NCBI GenBank assembly: GCA_037176905.1
Contig: JBBBWG010007391.1
Location: 4,268-25,293, forward strand
Reading direction: 5' to 3'
From: Azolla pinnata
Taxonomy: Eukaryota > Streptophyta > Polypodiopsida > Salviniales > Salviniaceae
Length of the DNA stretch: 21,026 nt
The notes under the pieces are model-generated. The model was given only the letters and a program-made list of their open reading frames with translations, ran no database searches and was not told where the DNA came from. Shown piece after piece: positions 11,201 to 18,851 of this stretch (the first letter of the stretch is position 1; every line of letters starts with the position of its first letter). A program made the translations under genes and the position numbers.

Positions 11201-14200
11201 GAAGAATGATATCATGTACATATGCAAAGACAATATATTGGAACTGCTCATATTTGTCAGGGGAATCCAGACAGCCGGTACAGCAGTCTCCTGCAGATCA
11301 ACAGCTGCAAGAATATTTTTAGCAGCAAGGCAAATTCCACTACGTAAGTGAAGACCTGTATTGAGAATTTACCTACATTTTCCCAGACTAATAGAACTTT
11401 CATCACATTCATTTGGGATGCTGCTTGTCAGTGGGAGGAGATTATCTGTCAATTCACCTTTTGAATGCAATATAGCACATGCTTTCAAACAAACCCTCTT
11501 CTTTGCAACAGATTTCGACACACATGGTTCCCCCACAACAGACCTAATTACTGCATTTGGAGGAAGAAGAATATTGCATTTTATTCCATCTGGTTCAGAA
11601 CTATATTTGAATGTAGGTTTTGGATTATAAAATCTGAAAATTCAATAGCATGTGATTATTGTTTACGCATAAAAATAGACATACTTTCCAGAACACATCT
11701 TAGAGCAGCAACATTGAGAAATCAAATTTTGCTACCATGAAAAATAAAGAGAACGTGCTTGTTCTAAAACTTCTGGCCTATTGTAACCAAAGCTCAACTA
11801 TTAGGAACTATATTAAATTATGGGTTTTGGATTATAAAATCTGAAAATTGACAATATTTGTTTAATAATTATTTACAAAGACAGACATAGTTTCAGCACA
11901 AACACATCTTGAATCAGCAACATCCACAAATCAAATTTCGAAGAATACACAGAACGTTCTTATTCTAGAACTTCTGACCTATTTCAATACAACCTCAACT
12001 GCTTCAAAATTATATTTGATATGAGTTTTGGATTCTAAAATCTGAAAATTCAACGGCAGATCGATTATTATCTATGCATGCAGACAGTAATGGTGAAAAA
12101 CATGCCTTGAATCAACAATAACAAATCGAGTTTCATTAACAATAAAAAATAGACAGAACATTCTTGTCCTAAAACTTTTGGTGTGTATTAACATGAGTTC
12201 AACAACCAACTAACCTATCCATGGATTTTTTCTTGATTATTAATCAAGCTACTCATAGAGTTCATCCTATTATAGGAATTTCATTTTCATTATATTGATG
12301 CATAGGTGTCTACACTAAGCTTGGGTTATTTTAAAGTCAAATCAGACAAAGGCTTCAAATAGTCTAACAATGCAAATATATTTTTCAATTTGAGGCTTTG
12401 CAAATATATTTTTCAATTTGAGGCTTACTTATCACCCGGAAGTGTGGAGCAATAAAAATGGAGCAACTGTACACTGGAGTGGATGCTCACAGTTGCTCCT
12501 GTTTTCTCCACTCGGAAAATTTCAGTTTCAAAATCCTCAACACTTTTCAATGAAGTTCCAGTCACTTGAAGACCATCTTTCACTTTTTGTTTTATGAGAT
12601 CCTCATTCTGGGACAGCGCATCTAGCAAAAGTTTTTCAGAAATATTTTCCCTGCGCAAGATAGCTTAGTGTCACATTTCTTATAAATGACTTATTAAAAT
12701 ATAAATGCATCCCTACCTGTCCATGAGAATAATGTAACGAGAAGCCTGCACACGTGCGCGTCCACGTGACTGTATATAGCTGCGTAAGGTTTTTGGCATA
12801 TCAAATCGGATTACAGAATTGCAGTTAGGGATGTCTAATCCTTCTTCTGCTACATTTGTTGCAATCAGCAGATTAATCTGCAAAGATAACGTATTTTTTA
12901 TAAGGACATACCTTATTATCTTTTTGCCAAAACTAAATAATGTGAAATTCAATAGCAAAGACCCATACTTGTCCTGACCGAAATTTATTGACAGTTTCAG
13001 TTAGAGATTTTTTGGATGACATGTGCGTTCCTCCGACAATGTAGTGACACCGCACAGATTCAAAAATGCAGGAGATAAAGCTGGCCAAGACTTTTGCTGC
13101 CACAACTCTTTCCACAAAAATTATACATCTCTCCTGTGAAAACCTGTATTTAGATTCAGACAGCGACTTCAGCCAACTTTTTGCAATCTGAAAGCCTTTC
13201 ATTAGGAACACATAGTTAACTGCCTTACTAATCCAAATTCTAACTTAGGAGACTTGAGATCAAAATGTTCATAGTTTCTAAGTTCTGAATGTAATCTACA
13301 TTTCATCCTTCACTGTACAAAGAAACGTTGTAGGATGAATCTTAACACATTAACATAAACACTGACCGAGCCTCATGAAGTAGCTTCACCAAGGCAAGCA
13401 CTTTATTGGAAACAATTTCTGATTTGAGACTAGCCAACTCCAGTTTTTCGAAATCATCTGTTATTTGACATCACTAAGGGAAGGTATGTAGTCTTACATC
13501 AGGATTCAAATTAGTGAAAGATAGATTCTATACCTTTTGAGTATTCATCATCGAAGCATCTAAAAATATCCCGTAAAAGTACTCCATTACTTTTATCAAT
13601 ATTTGCTTCATTATTTCCTTCCTCAGTTAAAAGGTATTCAAATGTGGTGGAATCATTTTGAACTGCCTGCCAAAACACATAAAATAGAAGTTCCATGTCA
13701 GTTAAAAAATTCTACATGATTGTTGGCTATCCAGTATGCTCATAAACAGTGTGAATTAGGAGATAACTAAACCTATACTACAGTTTATTTGTAACATACG
13801 GCAAGGATTACTTCAATGTAAATAAACTAGAGTCTAGGATGAACAATGAAGGGTCAGGCCCCAATGTGTGAATATTTAAAGACCAGAAGATGGGTGCAAC
13901 CCATCCATTTCTATCAAAGCTGAACATGATGGACCTATAAAGTAAAGATAGACATTTCTGACGATCCCCATCCTACATAGAACTTTATAAATTTGTCTAA
14001 TGTGGCCAGTTGGAGACTATGGCAAGCACGATTGAAGTAAAACAAGGCCACCCACATAGATGAGATATCTGATTACTAGAGATCAGGAAGTTCAAGAGCG
14101 GGCTAAGCAGGGACAACGATACCGATACTACTACATGCTGATGATATTGTGTTGGTCTCCAACTCCCCGGAAAGACTACAAAGAATATACCAGTAGAGGT

Positions 14201-17200
14201 TCCCCGAGGACAATCAAAGGGGGACAGCATTAATCAAAAGAAGTCGGAATGTGTCATGCACGTAAGCCACGAGCAAAGGGACCAAGGCCTCATCACTGGT
14301 GTTCATCGACAAATAAAGGCCATTACCGCAAAGCATCGAATGCTTTAGGCTTTACATTGATTTCATATGAGTTGCACTAATGTCTGAGTGTCCAAATGGG
14401 TGGTCCATCAAGGCAGGAAGCAGTAAAAGTTCTGCTACTTCTCTCAGTTAGAAATATCCATGGAACAGTAGCCCCACCTTGTCATCAAAAAATAGGACGT
14501 GGTTCCAATCTATGGGTCAACCAAAAACTCTCATAAGTGAATCGCCTCACGTACAATTATGCATATTGTACATCATATCCACTGGACCTATAGTTGGGAT
14601 AGTTAGCCTAATAACAATGAATAATTACATTTCATATTTATACACACAAAATCAGACTCACATGAAACACTCAATGAGGTTCTGCATATTTTAGCATGCT
14701 GTCCATATAAAGCTTTTTCATTCGTGCATCGGCATTTATCCTTATCTTCATCGTCATTTGCTGATAATGTTCACCATATTCAGATAAAAGTATAAACATG
14801 CATCTCATTTTGAAAAGCACAACATAGTGGCAGCAGCCCATTGACAATCAAACCTAGCTTGAACTCAGCTAGCCTAACATGGAAGTGAAACTATCCTAAA
14901 TCTCAACTTTGGAGACAAATCGGCACCTCGTTATCAGAGTCACCATAGCTGGACAAATAAACGGCTATAAGCATGGAGTATGCATCTAGATACCACTTCC
15001 ATCGTTTCTTGATTCTTCAACACTGAGTAAATTTACTGATAGTAATTCTCGTCACCTAATAAACCCAATCTTCATTTATATAACGCTAAACATTAACAAA
15101 CAGTCAAAATGATTTGAAACAACATTATACACCCCACGGCAGCAGCACTTGTATACTACAGCAAGCACAAGTTTCCATAAACATTGCATTTATTCTTTGC
15201 TACAAGAGATGCTTAAACCAGAAGAAGGTAATCCGCTAGTCTGTTCTAAAGTATGACCTTTCTACAGGGAGCATGATAGTATGGGGAAAGACGAGATCTT
15301 AAAAGCCGTGAAAGTTCACATGCATATCCTTCTCGATTTTCATTCTTCCATATGCCTTCTTTTTTCAAATTATTGTGATTGTGTGCATACAAAATTGAAG
15401 AAATATCCATGGGCATTTATTTAAGAAATTACATGAGTAGCACATACTTGTCTAGCAAACCACAGTCCAAGCTCATAAATGCAATACTCCAAATCTCTAT
15501 AAATCTTATCTACAGCGGCTTTCCTCTTTTTCCAGTACTCATTTGAGCATTCGATATCCCACCAATCTTCCTACCATAAGAAATACAGCAAAATTGGATA
15601 AATTTTCATAAATGAATTTCAGGCAGTCACTTATACAAATAAAACTTATCTCAGCTGAAAGTTTTCCACCTTAGGCCTGCAGTCATTAATTCTCTTTATG
15701 AAGGACTCTAATCTGTCAAAGGATTCATAATCTTTCCTGAATTCAAGCACTTGAATTCGTGGACTTGGAAGCAACGCATCCAGCTCCTTCCTGTCATCCA
15801 CTATCGTGATCTAGCAGATATATATATATATATATGGATTATGGATATGTATTTCGCGTCAATAATCCTGAATTGATTGGCTGCATGAAATGTGTAAAGT
15901 TTGTACCTTTGCATCAAGTAAACGTTCCAATGATTCCATATTTTCGTTAATCTGACATTCAGAATAGCCTGCATAATGGGAAGTAGCGGAAACAGCACTC
16001 GAAATAAATAAAAGCCATAATACAGTTAATTAAGTAAAAACTAGTCGAGGATGCAAAGAGCATGGCCAAGATGAGGGAATATGCTTACAATGATCATCAC
16101 CTTCCAGGCCACTTTTGTTTTAGCAAGATACAGAATTGTATTAACAGGACATATAAACTACAGTAAAATTTTCTATCACATAGTCATCAGACTGATCAGA
16201 TTAGAAACTGAATTTTTATACTCATGAATCATGTAGCTGTCCAGGTGGAGGGAATAAGAAAATCAGAGCTTTATAATTCCAGACTAAGCCCCCTGGCGAA
16301 CATCCATAAATATAGATGTTGTCCCAAGTGCTTCAAAATATACTTTGTTCCTTCCTATATCATTCTGAAGTTCTTGAATGGAACTCCACCCTCCTCTTTC
16401 AAAGGGTGCACAAGATCATTCCATATGGCCTTTATTACCACACCTGCAGGCTCTTGTATATCTTGAAATATAAATTTGCATCTAGATCTCCGGAGTCCCC
16501 ACAATGTGACTGCAGCCACATATTCCAATCTTAAATGTTCATTTAACCCAGAGTTGCAACATTTTTACCGTCTTTTCATGCAACTATGACTTACATTCCC
16601 TTCCAATCAGAAAAGCAAAATATCCACGCTCACCTTTCTGGATAATTGGAGATGCTGTCATGCCAAGAATCCTTGGCCTGTAACATTCATCAAGTCGGAA
16701 ATAATACTCCTGTACAACAATTACCAATTCCAAACTATCAAACCTGAACCTAAGATGCTTCTGGAAATGGAGCAAAAGTGTGACAGCATACTTCCATAAT
16801 TTGAGCATAAGGATGTCCTTTTTGGCAATGATGGCATTCATCGAAAATCAAAAGCTTGATGCATTCCATGTTGATCAATGCATGGCGTAAAGAATTCAAA
16901 AGAATTTGAGGTGTCATAACAAGAACCTATAGTAAACAGAATTCCAATATAACAAAACATAAGTTGAGGCCAGGATTTAATTAAGAGGGTATTGATACAA
17001 TAATTTGGTTAAACATGCACCTCTAAACTGTATATATCATTTTTCCATTTCTCCAAGTCCCATTTGCTACCATCCTTCTGATGATTGTAATGGCCTACTT
17101 TAAGTTGAGAAAATTGCTCAATCACATTTGCTTGCTGTATTCCAAAAGACACAGCCATATTTCTGTTCATATCACATATGCAAACAATTAGCAATTTAAA

Positions 17201-18596
17201 GTTCTGGAGGGTGATTCCTCACCTGTTGCACAAGCATAATAGTGGGCACAAGGAATATGGCAACACTCGGTGCTGATGAAGGGAAAAGGTCAGACAATTC
17301 CTCCAATAATAATACTGCTATCAGTGTCTTGCCACAACCAGTTTCAAGCCACACAATGATGTTTTTTTCTTTGGCTTTCCTAAGATATTCCCTTTGATAG
17401 CTGAAAAATAGAACCAAAGGTTCTTGAGCTTGAGCCACTTTAAAAATCCAGATCCAAGCATTATCATATTCTCCTTCATGGTGCAAACTTGAAATTGAAA
17501 GATGCTGTTTCTAGAATGACATTTTCCATTAATTCTCAATTATTGGTTATTTTAATTTGTTCTGAGATATTTAGCATTGATTCTGAATTGACTTATTTTA
17601 AATCTGCATCAATTGAAGTCAAATCTGATATTTTTTATGTTAAATATGTAACATTTCATTATAGTTCTGATTTATAAGGCGGTAAATCTAAATTGCTTAA
17701 TGTCTCTTTGTAACTGAAATAACAAGATCAGGCTCTATATTATTTAATCCATAGAGTATTCCTAACTCCAAATCAAATTACTGAATTAGTGTTTATTTTT
17801 TATTTTGGAGAATATCTATCTGTATACGGCATTCATTAAGATTATGAGATCATGAAGATGAAGGCAAATCCTCATTGTCAAAATGTGATCAAGATCAGAA
17901 ATATCTTTAAGATCAGGAATATTATCAACATCAAGCAGTAACAAGACATAAATAAAATCCTTTTTGGTGATATTTATTTCATACTGAAAAAAAAAACTCA
18001 TTCCGGGTTTGGCACAGAACTCCATGTACAACCCAGTCAAGAAAAAGCAGAAAACAATGATGAACATTACATTCACATTACAAGTGCGTGTGATGAATCC
18101 GTTCAGCTAAATTAGAATTTAATTATGACAAAACGATCCACAGTCTTTGACACTTGAAATTGAGCTCCAATATTACACATGCTTTCCGTGGGTGAGCTTA
18201 AGAGACATTGGCCCACATCATTGAATTTTAATCGGATGCAAAGTTATATTAAAGAAGAAATACATTTCTTGGAACTTGAGCTCCATCTTCGGTTACACAA
18301 TTCATGGCTGCGTCGAGCTCGCCAAGCTTAACTAACTAGTTTTACATCAGAACCATTCTTTTCAAGGCCAAATAAAAGAAAAGAAAAATCTAGAGAGGAG
18401 GGTAGCACTATTTCCTTTCCACGCCCAGCAGCTACGTTTGTGGAATACTGCCGAACCTTTGAGTGGAGCGAGTCGAGAGGAACGGAAACAAACGGGGAAG
18501 AAAACCTTAGAGAGAGATGAAGGGTTTTTACCCACGAGCTATTTGGGCGGATCTGCTGCAGGCCGGCATGCGGGCTTCCACGGTCATCTCTTCCAT
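4340..18596 (-). CDS. DCL4: Dicer-like ribonuclease, DCL4 class; 25 exons, predicted 1631 aa, complete
   Basis: Cuts long double-stranded RNA into siRNAs; DCL4 enzymes make the 21-nt class from RDR6 products and viral dsRNA, usually in the nucleus. Exons (minus strand): 18596-18532, 17400-17223, 17134-17021, 16926-16792, 16709-16634, 15968-15907, 15810-15670, 15570-15448, 13666-13534, 13457-13367, 13143-12969, 12877-12717, 12650-12429, 11633-11377, 11304-11039, 10116-9689, 9602-9490, 9402-9173, 9097-8888, 7576-7121, 7011-6742, 5632-5306, 5234-4814, 4707-4608, 4481-4340. All 24 introns are GT-AG and the phases close to 4896 nt with a final TAA. The start ATG (18596) sits in CGCCATGG, ten codons after an in-frame TAA. 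Helicase, dimerisation, PAZ, two RNase III and two dsRNA-binding domains follow in family order. Length and second dsRBD favour DCL4 over DCL2; some RNase III wording ([22 protein letters not shown]) recalls DCL2, so the subclass is less sure than the family. Least certain joins: introns 10, 14 and 23. Confidence 0.9.
5306..5632 (-). other. DCL4: DCL4 exon 22: end of RNase IIIb and first dsRNA-binding domain
   Basis: The exon starts [19 protein letters not shown], which carries D1306 and E1309 of the RNase IIIb active site. From about residue 1345 the first dsRBD runs [15 protein letters not shown], then a beta region ending with NCKSITGTA, and a final helix [19 protein letters not shown] with the expected KK.AK..AA pattern. 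The exon ends at LKKLK|GTAAAC and continues into exon 23. Confidence 0.93.
5633..7011 (-). other. DCL4: DCL4 exon 21 (RNase IIIb core) and intron 21
   Basis: Exon 21 (7011-6742) encodes [15 protein letters not shown] with E1215 and D1219, then [19 protein letters not shown], the canonical RNase IIIb helices. The second acidic pair is D1306 and E1309 in [11 protein letters not shown] at the start of exon 22. This half follows the family far more closely than RNase IIIa. Intron 21 (6741-5633, 1109 nt) contains no recognisable gene; a 154-bp segment at 5785-5938 is flanked by 11-bp direct repeats and is listed separately. Confidence 0.93.
5774..5949. repeat. 154-bp segment flanked by 11-bp direct repeats in intron 21
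   Basis: AGGGTGGGCAT occurs at 5774-5784 and 5939-5949. The segment between (5785-5938) is open in two minus-strand frames, unlike the surrounding intron. The arrangement could be a small insertion with target-site duplication, but no terminal inverted repeats or poly-A tail are visible. Confidence 0.35.
7121..9097 (-). other. DCL4: DCL4 exons 19-20: RNase IIIa domain
   Basis: Residues about 991-1150 form the first nuclease domain. It opens [29 protein letters not shown], read here in parts: E1007, E1010 and D1014 lie in the ERLELLGD signature. The second acidic pair is D1122 and E1125 in [11 protein letters not shown]. All metal-binding residues are present. The helix after the signature (HEGFLSS, then [10 protein letters not shown]) has lost the usual EG.L...R...V.N pattern, which is odd and discussed as a finding. 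A 1311-nt intron splits the domain. The end of exon 20 already begins RNase IIIb ([15 protein letters not shown]). Confidence 0.93.
7577..8887 (-). other. DCL4 intron 19 (1311 nt) with telomere-type motif and a 119-codon open stretch
   Basis: The intron separates the two halves of RNase IIIa. At 8421-8440 it carries nearly three TTTAGGG units. On the minus strand 8337-7978 is open for 119 codons, with segments such as [14 protein letters not shown] and [14 protein letters not shown] do not recognise this product. No reverse-transcriptase motif was found. Confidence 0.6.
9173..10116 (-). other. DCL4: DCL4 exons 16-18: PAZ domain and connector
   Basis: Exons 10116-9689, 9602-9490 and 9402-9173 encode about residues 734-990. 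The PAZ domain, which holds the 3' end of dsRNA and sets product length together with the connector, lies at roughly 780-905: [42 protein letters not shown], then QQPLLKAR. After it come [17 protein letters not shown] and [18 protein letters not shown], the usual Dicer bridge into RNase IIIa (compare IEIPPEL and LLPSIMHRMENLL of DCL4). Each domain landmark is present and in frame. Confidence 0.92.
10117..11038 (-). other. DCL4 intron 15 (922 nt), nothing recognisable
   Basis: The intron runs from CAG|GTAGTG to GACACAG|ATC and joins the pre-PAZ linker to the PAZ exon. Short open frames occur on both strands (10256-10438 plus and 10734-10531 minus) without known motifs or repeats. Confidence 0.7.
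11590..12208. repeat. Three-copy ~200-bp tandem repeat in intron 13 that includes the exon 14 acceptor
   Basis: The core GTTTTGGATTATAAAATCTG starts at 11617 and 11824, and with one change (TTCTAA) at 12025, giving periods of 207 and 201 bp. Similar tails (ACTTCTGGCCTATT-like, then CTCAAC) follow each core. The first copy covers the 3' splice site and about the first 44 nt of exon 14. On the transcript strand all three copies keep TTTTCAG|ATTTTA, so intron 13 contains two extra acceptor copies. Confidence 0.85.
12371..12425. repeat. 27-bp perfect tandem duplication next to the intron 13 donor
   Basis: A 27-bp unit beginning TGCAAATATATTTTTCAATT is repeated exactly at 12371-12397 and 12399-12425. 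It abuts the exon 13 donor (GATAA|GTAAGC at 12429/12428), so the first bases of intron 13 after GTA belong to the repeat. The donor itself was not duplicated. Confidence 0.9.
12717..13143 (-). other. DCL4: DCL4 exons 11-12: helicase C-terminal domain
   Basis: The second RecA-like half lies at about residues 373-485. It reads [15 protein letters not shown], then [27 protein letters not shown] and motif VI QSRGRAR at 467-473, whose arginines are needed for ATP hydrolysis in this superfamily. The exon 11 start at 13143 was chosen because it joins LHEAR to [10 protein letters not shown] with the spacing seen in known Dicers. An upstream in-frame acceptor at 13227 would add 28 codons without a stop. 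The exon 11/12 join reads SGQ-INLLIA. Confidence 0.92.
13367..15968 (-). other. DCL4: DCL4 exons 6-10: helicase insert between the two RecA halves
   Basis: These exons (15968-15907, 15810-15670, 15570-15448, 13666-13534, 13457-13367) encode about residues 190-372, the mostly helical insert between DExD and helicase C halves. Readable pieces are [11 protein letters not shown], a charged stretch ending INDCRPK, a tryptophan-rich EDWWDIEC segment, the helix ending ELGLWFARQ, and LVKLLHEAR just before helicase C. The same order occurs in DCL4 (a LENLLNAKV piece, a LGLWGA helix, a LVQLIKIL helix). The insert is poorly conserved, so these exons rest mainly on splice signals, matching phases and these landmarks. 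Confidence 0.82.
14075..14270 (+). mobile_element. Non-LTR (LINE) reverse-transcriptase relic in intron 8
   Basis: On the plus strand, opposite to the Dicer gene, one frame reads [20 protein letters not shown] followed by ERLQR. The (Y/H)ADD box with flanking hydrophobic residues is the catalytic motif C of reverse transcriptases, in the form seen in plant LINEs. A stop follows, and a shifted frame continues as [13 protein letters not shown], matching the next LINE segment. It is a short, frameshifted, dead fragment. The rest of intron 8 (15447-13667, 1781 nt) shows nothing further that I can identify. Confidence 0.8.
16250..16546 (-). mobile_element. Retroelement-like coding relic in intron 5
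   Basis: Within the 665-nt intron 5 (16633-15969), the minus strand encodes [19 protein letters not shown] and then [19 protein letters not shown] and [10 protein letters not shown], after which a frameshift leads to [19 protein letters not shown]. The W.L...R....F pattern resembles the region after the zinc-binding domain in plant LINE ORF2 proteins. I know of no better match. It has frame breaks and lies in an intron, so it is a relic. Confidence 0.45.
16634..17400 (-). other. DCL4: DCL4 exons 2-5: DExD/H helicase ATP-binding domain
   Basis: The N-terminal RecA-like half of the helicase covers about residues 22-190. Visible motifs are Q-motif-like YQREYL at 23-28, Walker A GCGKT at 43-47, FLVPT followed by [16 protein letters not shown] from 120, the DECH box at 148-151 inside [14 protein letters not shown], and motif III MTASP at 181-185. 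The wording around GCGKT and DECHH is closest to DCL4 among plant Dicers I can recall. Introns 2-4 are short (88, 94 and 82 nt) and each junction keeps the domain continuous. All ATP-binding residues are intact, so an active ATPase is expected. Confidence 0.93.
17401..18531 (-). other. DCL4 intron 1 (1131 nt)
   Basis: The first intron is strongly AT-rich and runs from GG|GTAAAA to TATTTTTCAG|C. A minus-strand frame at 18076-17816 is open for 86 codons (for example [19 protein letters not shown]), but it has no known domain. No repeat or RNA gene was recognised. Confidence 0.7.
18532..18596 (-). other. DCL4: DCL4 exon 1: start codon and N-terminus
   Basis: This short first exon encodes 21 residues and two bases of the next codon. 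It begins [10 protein letters not shown] and ends at GG|GTAAAA. Joined to exon 2 it reads IARG-YQREYL, matching the R.YQ.E motif that opens plant Dicer helicases; this join fixes both the exon end and the frame. Dicer N-termini are often longer, so this one is short, though an in-frame TAA lies ten codons upstream of the chosen ATG. An additional upstream exon cannot be excluded. No clear TATA box was seen just upstream. Confidence 0.75.
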
Positions 18597-18774
18597 GGCG
18601 CGGTGGACTGGTCGATCGCGAGCTGCTTACTTCCTCCAAAGTTCTTTCTCAAAAACTGTTAAAATTTGTTCATTCCATTGAATTCTGGGATCCGGAGTCA
18701 AGATGAGAATTAGAACAAGAAGGACCTCAGAAAACATGGATTTGTAACTGTTCATTTGAGGTGTATGATTGTCT

Positions 18775-18851
18775 TGATTGATTTTGATTGATTTTGATTG
18801 ATCGATTTTGATTGATTTTGATTGATCGATTTTGATTGATTGATTGATCGG
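18775..18851. repeat. GATT-type repeat with 24-bp higher-order unit upstream of DCL4
   Basis: Units of ATTTTGATTGATTTTGATTG plus ATCG (24 bp) occur at 18781-18804 and 18805-18828, followed by a 22-bp variant to about 18850. The array lies about 180-255 bp upstream of the DCL4 ATG, in probable promoter or 5' UTR sequence. A minus-strand frame through it (19119-18727) encodes a repeated SIKINQN, which is a by-product of the repeat. Confidence 0.85.

Larger units (their letters stand above)
11039..12650 (-). other. DCL4: DCL4 exons 13-15: Dicer dimerisation (DUF283) domain and following linker
   Basis: Exons 12650-12429, 11633-11377 and 11304-11039 encode about residues 485-733. The dimerisation fold, a degenerate dsRBD that contacts partner proteins in plant Dicers, is marked by [35 protein letters not shown], a basic [13 protein letters not shown] helix and LTDNLLP. 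The linker that follows contains [22 protein letters not shown], close to the pre-PAZ linker of DCL4. Intron 13 carries repeats that copy the exon 14 splice acceptor. Intron 14 is modelled as 72 nt; without removing it the frame meets a TAA soon after GKCR. Confidence 0.88.

Noticed and set aside
11356..11376. 21-nt intron between exons 14 and 15
   Set aside because: Frame-compatible, but far below any known plant intron length; a 72-nt intron with a better acceptor explains the join.
4340..18596. Pseudogene status for the Dicer gene
   Set aside because: All 25 exons are open, phases match, splice sites are GT-AG and all catalytic residues are present.
18328..18639. 103-codon open frame overlapping exon 1 in another frame (starting from a TTG)
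   Set aside because: Exon 1 in the ATG frame joins exon 2 to give the R.YQ.E motif; the other frame has no ATG start and no motif.
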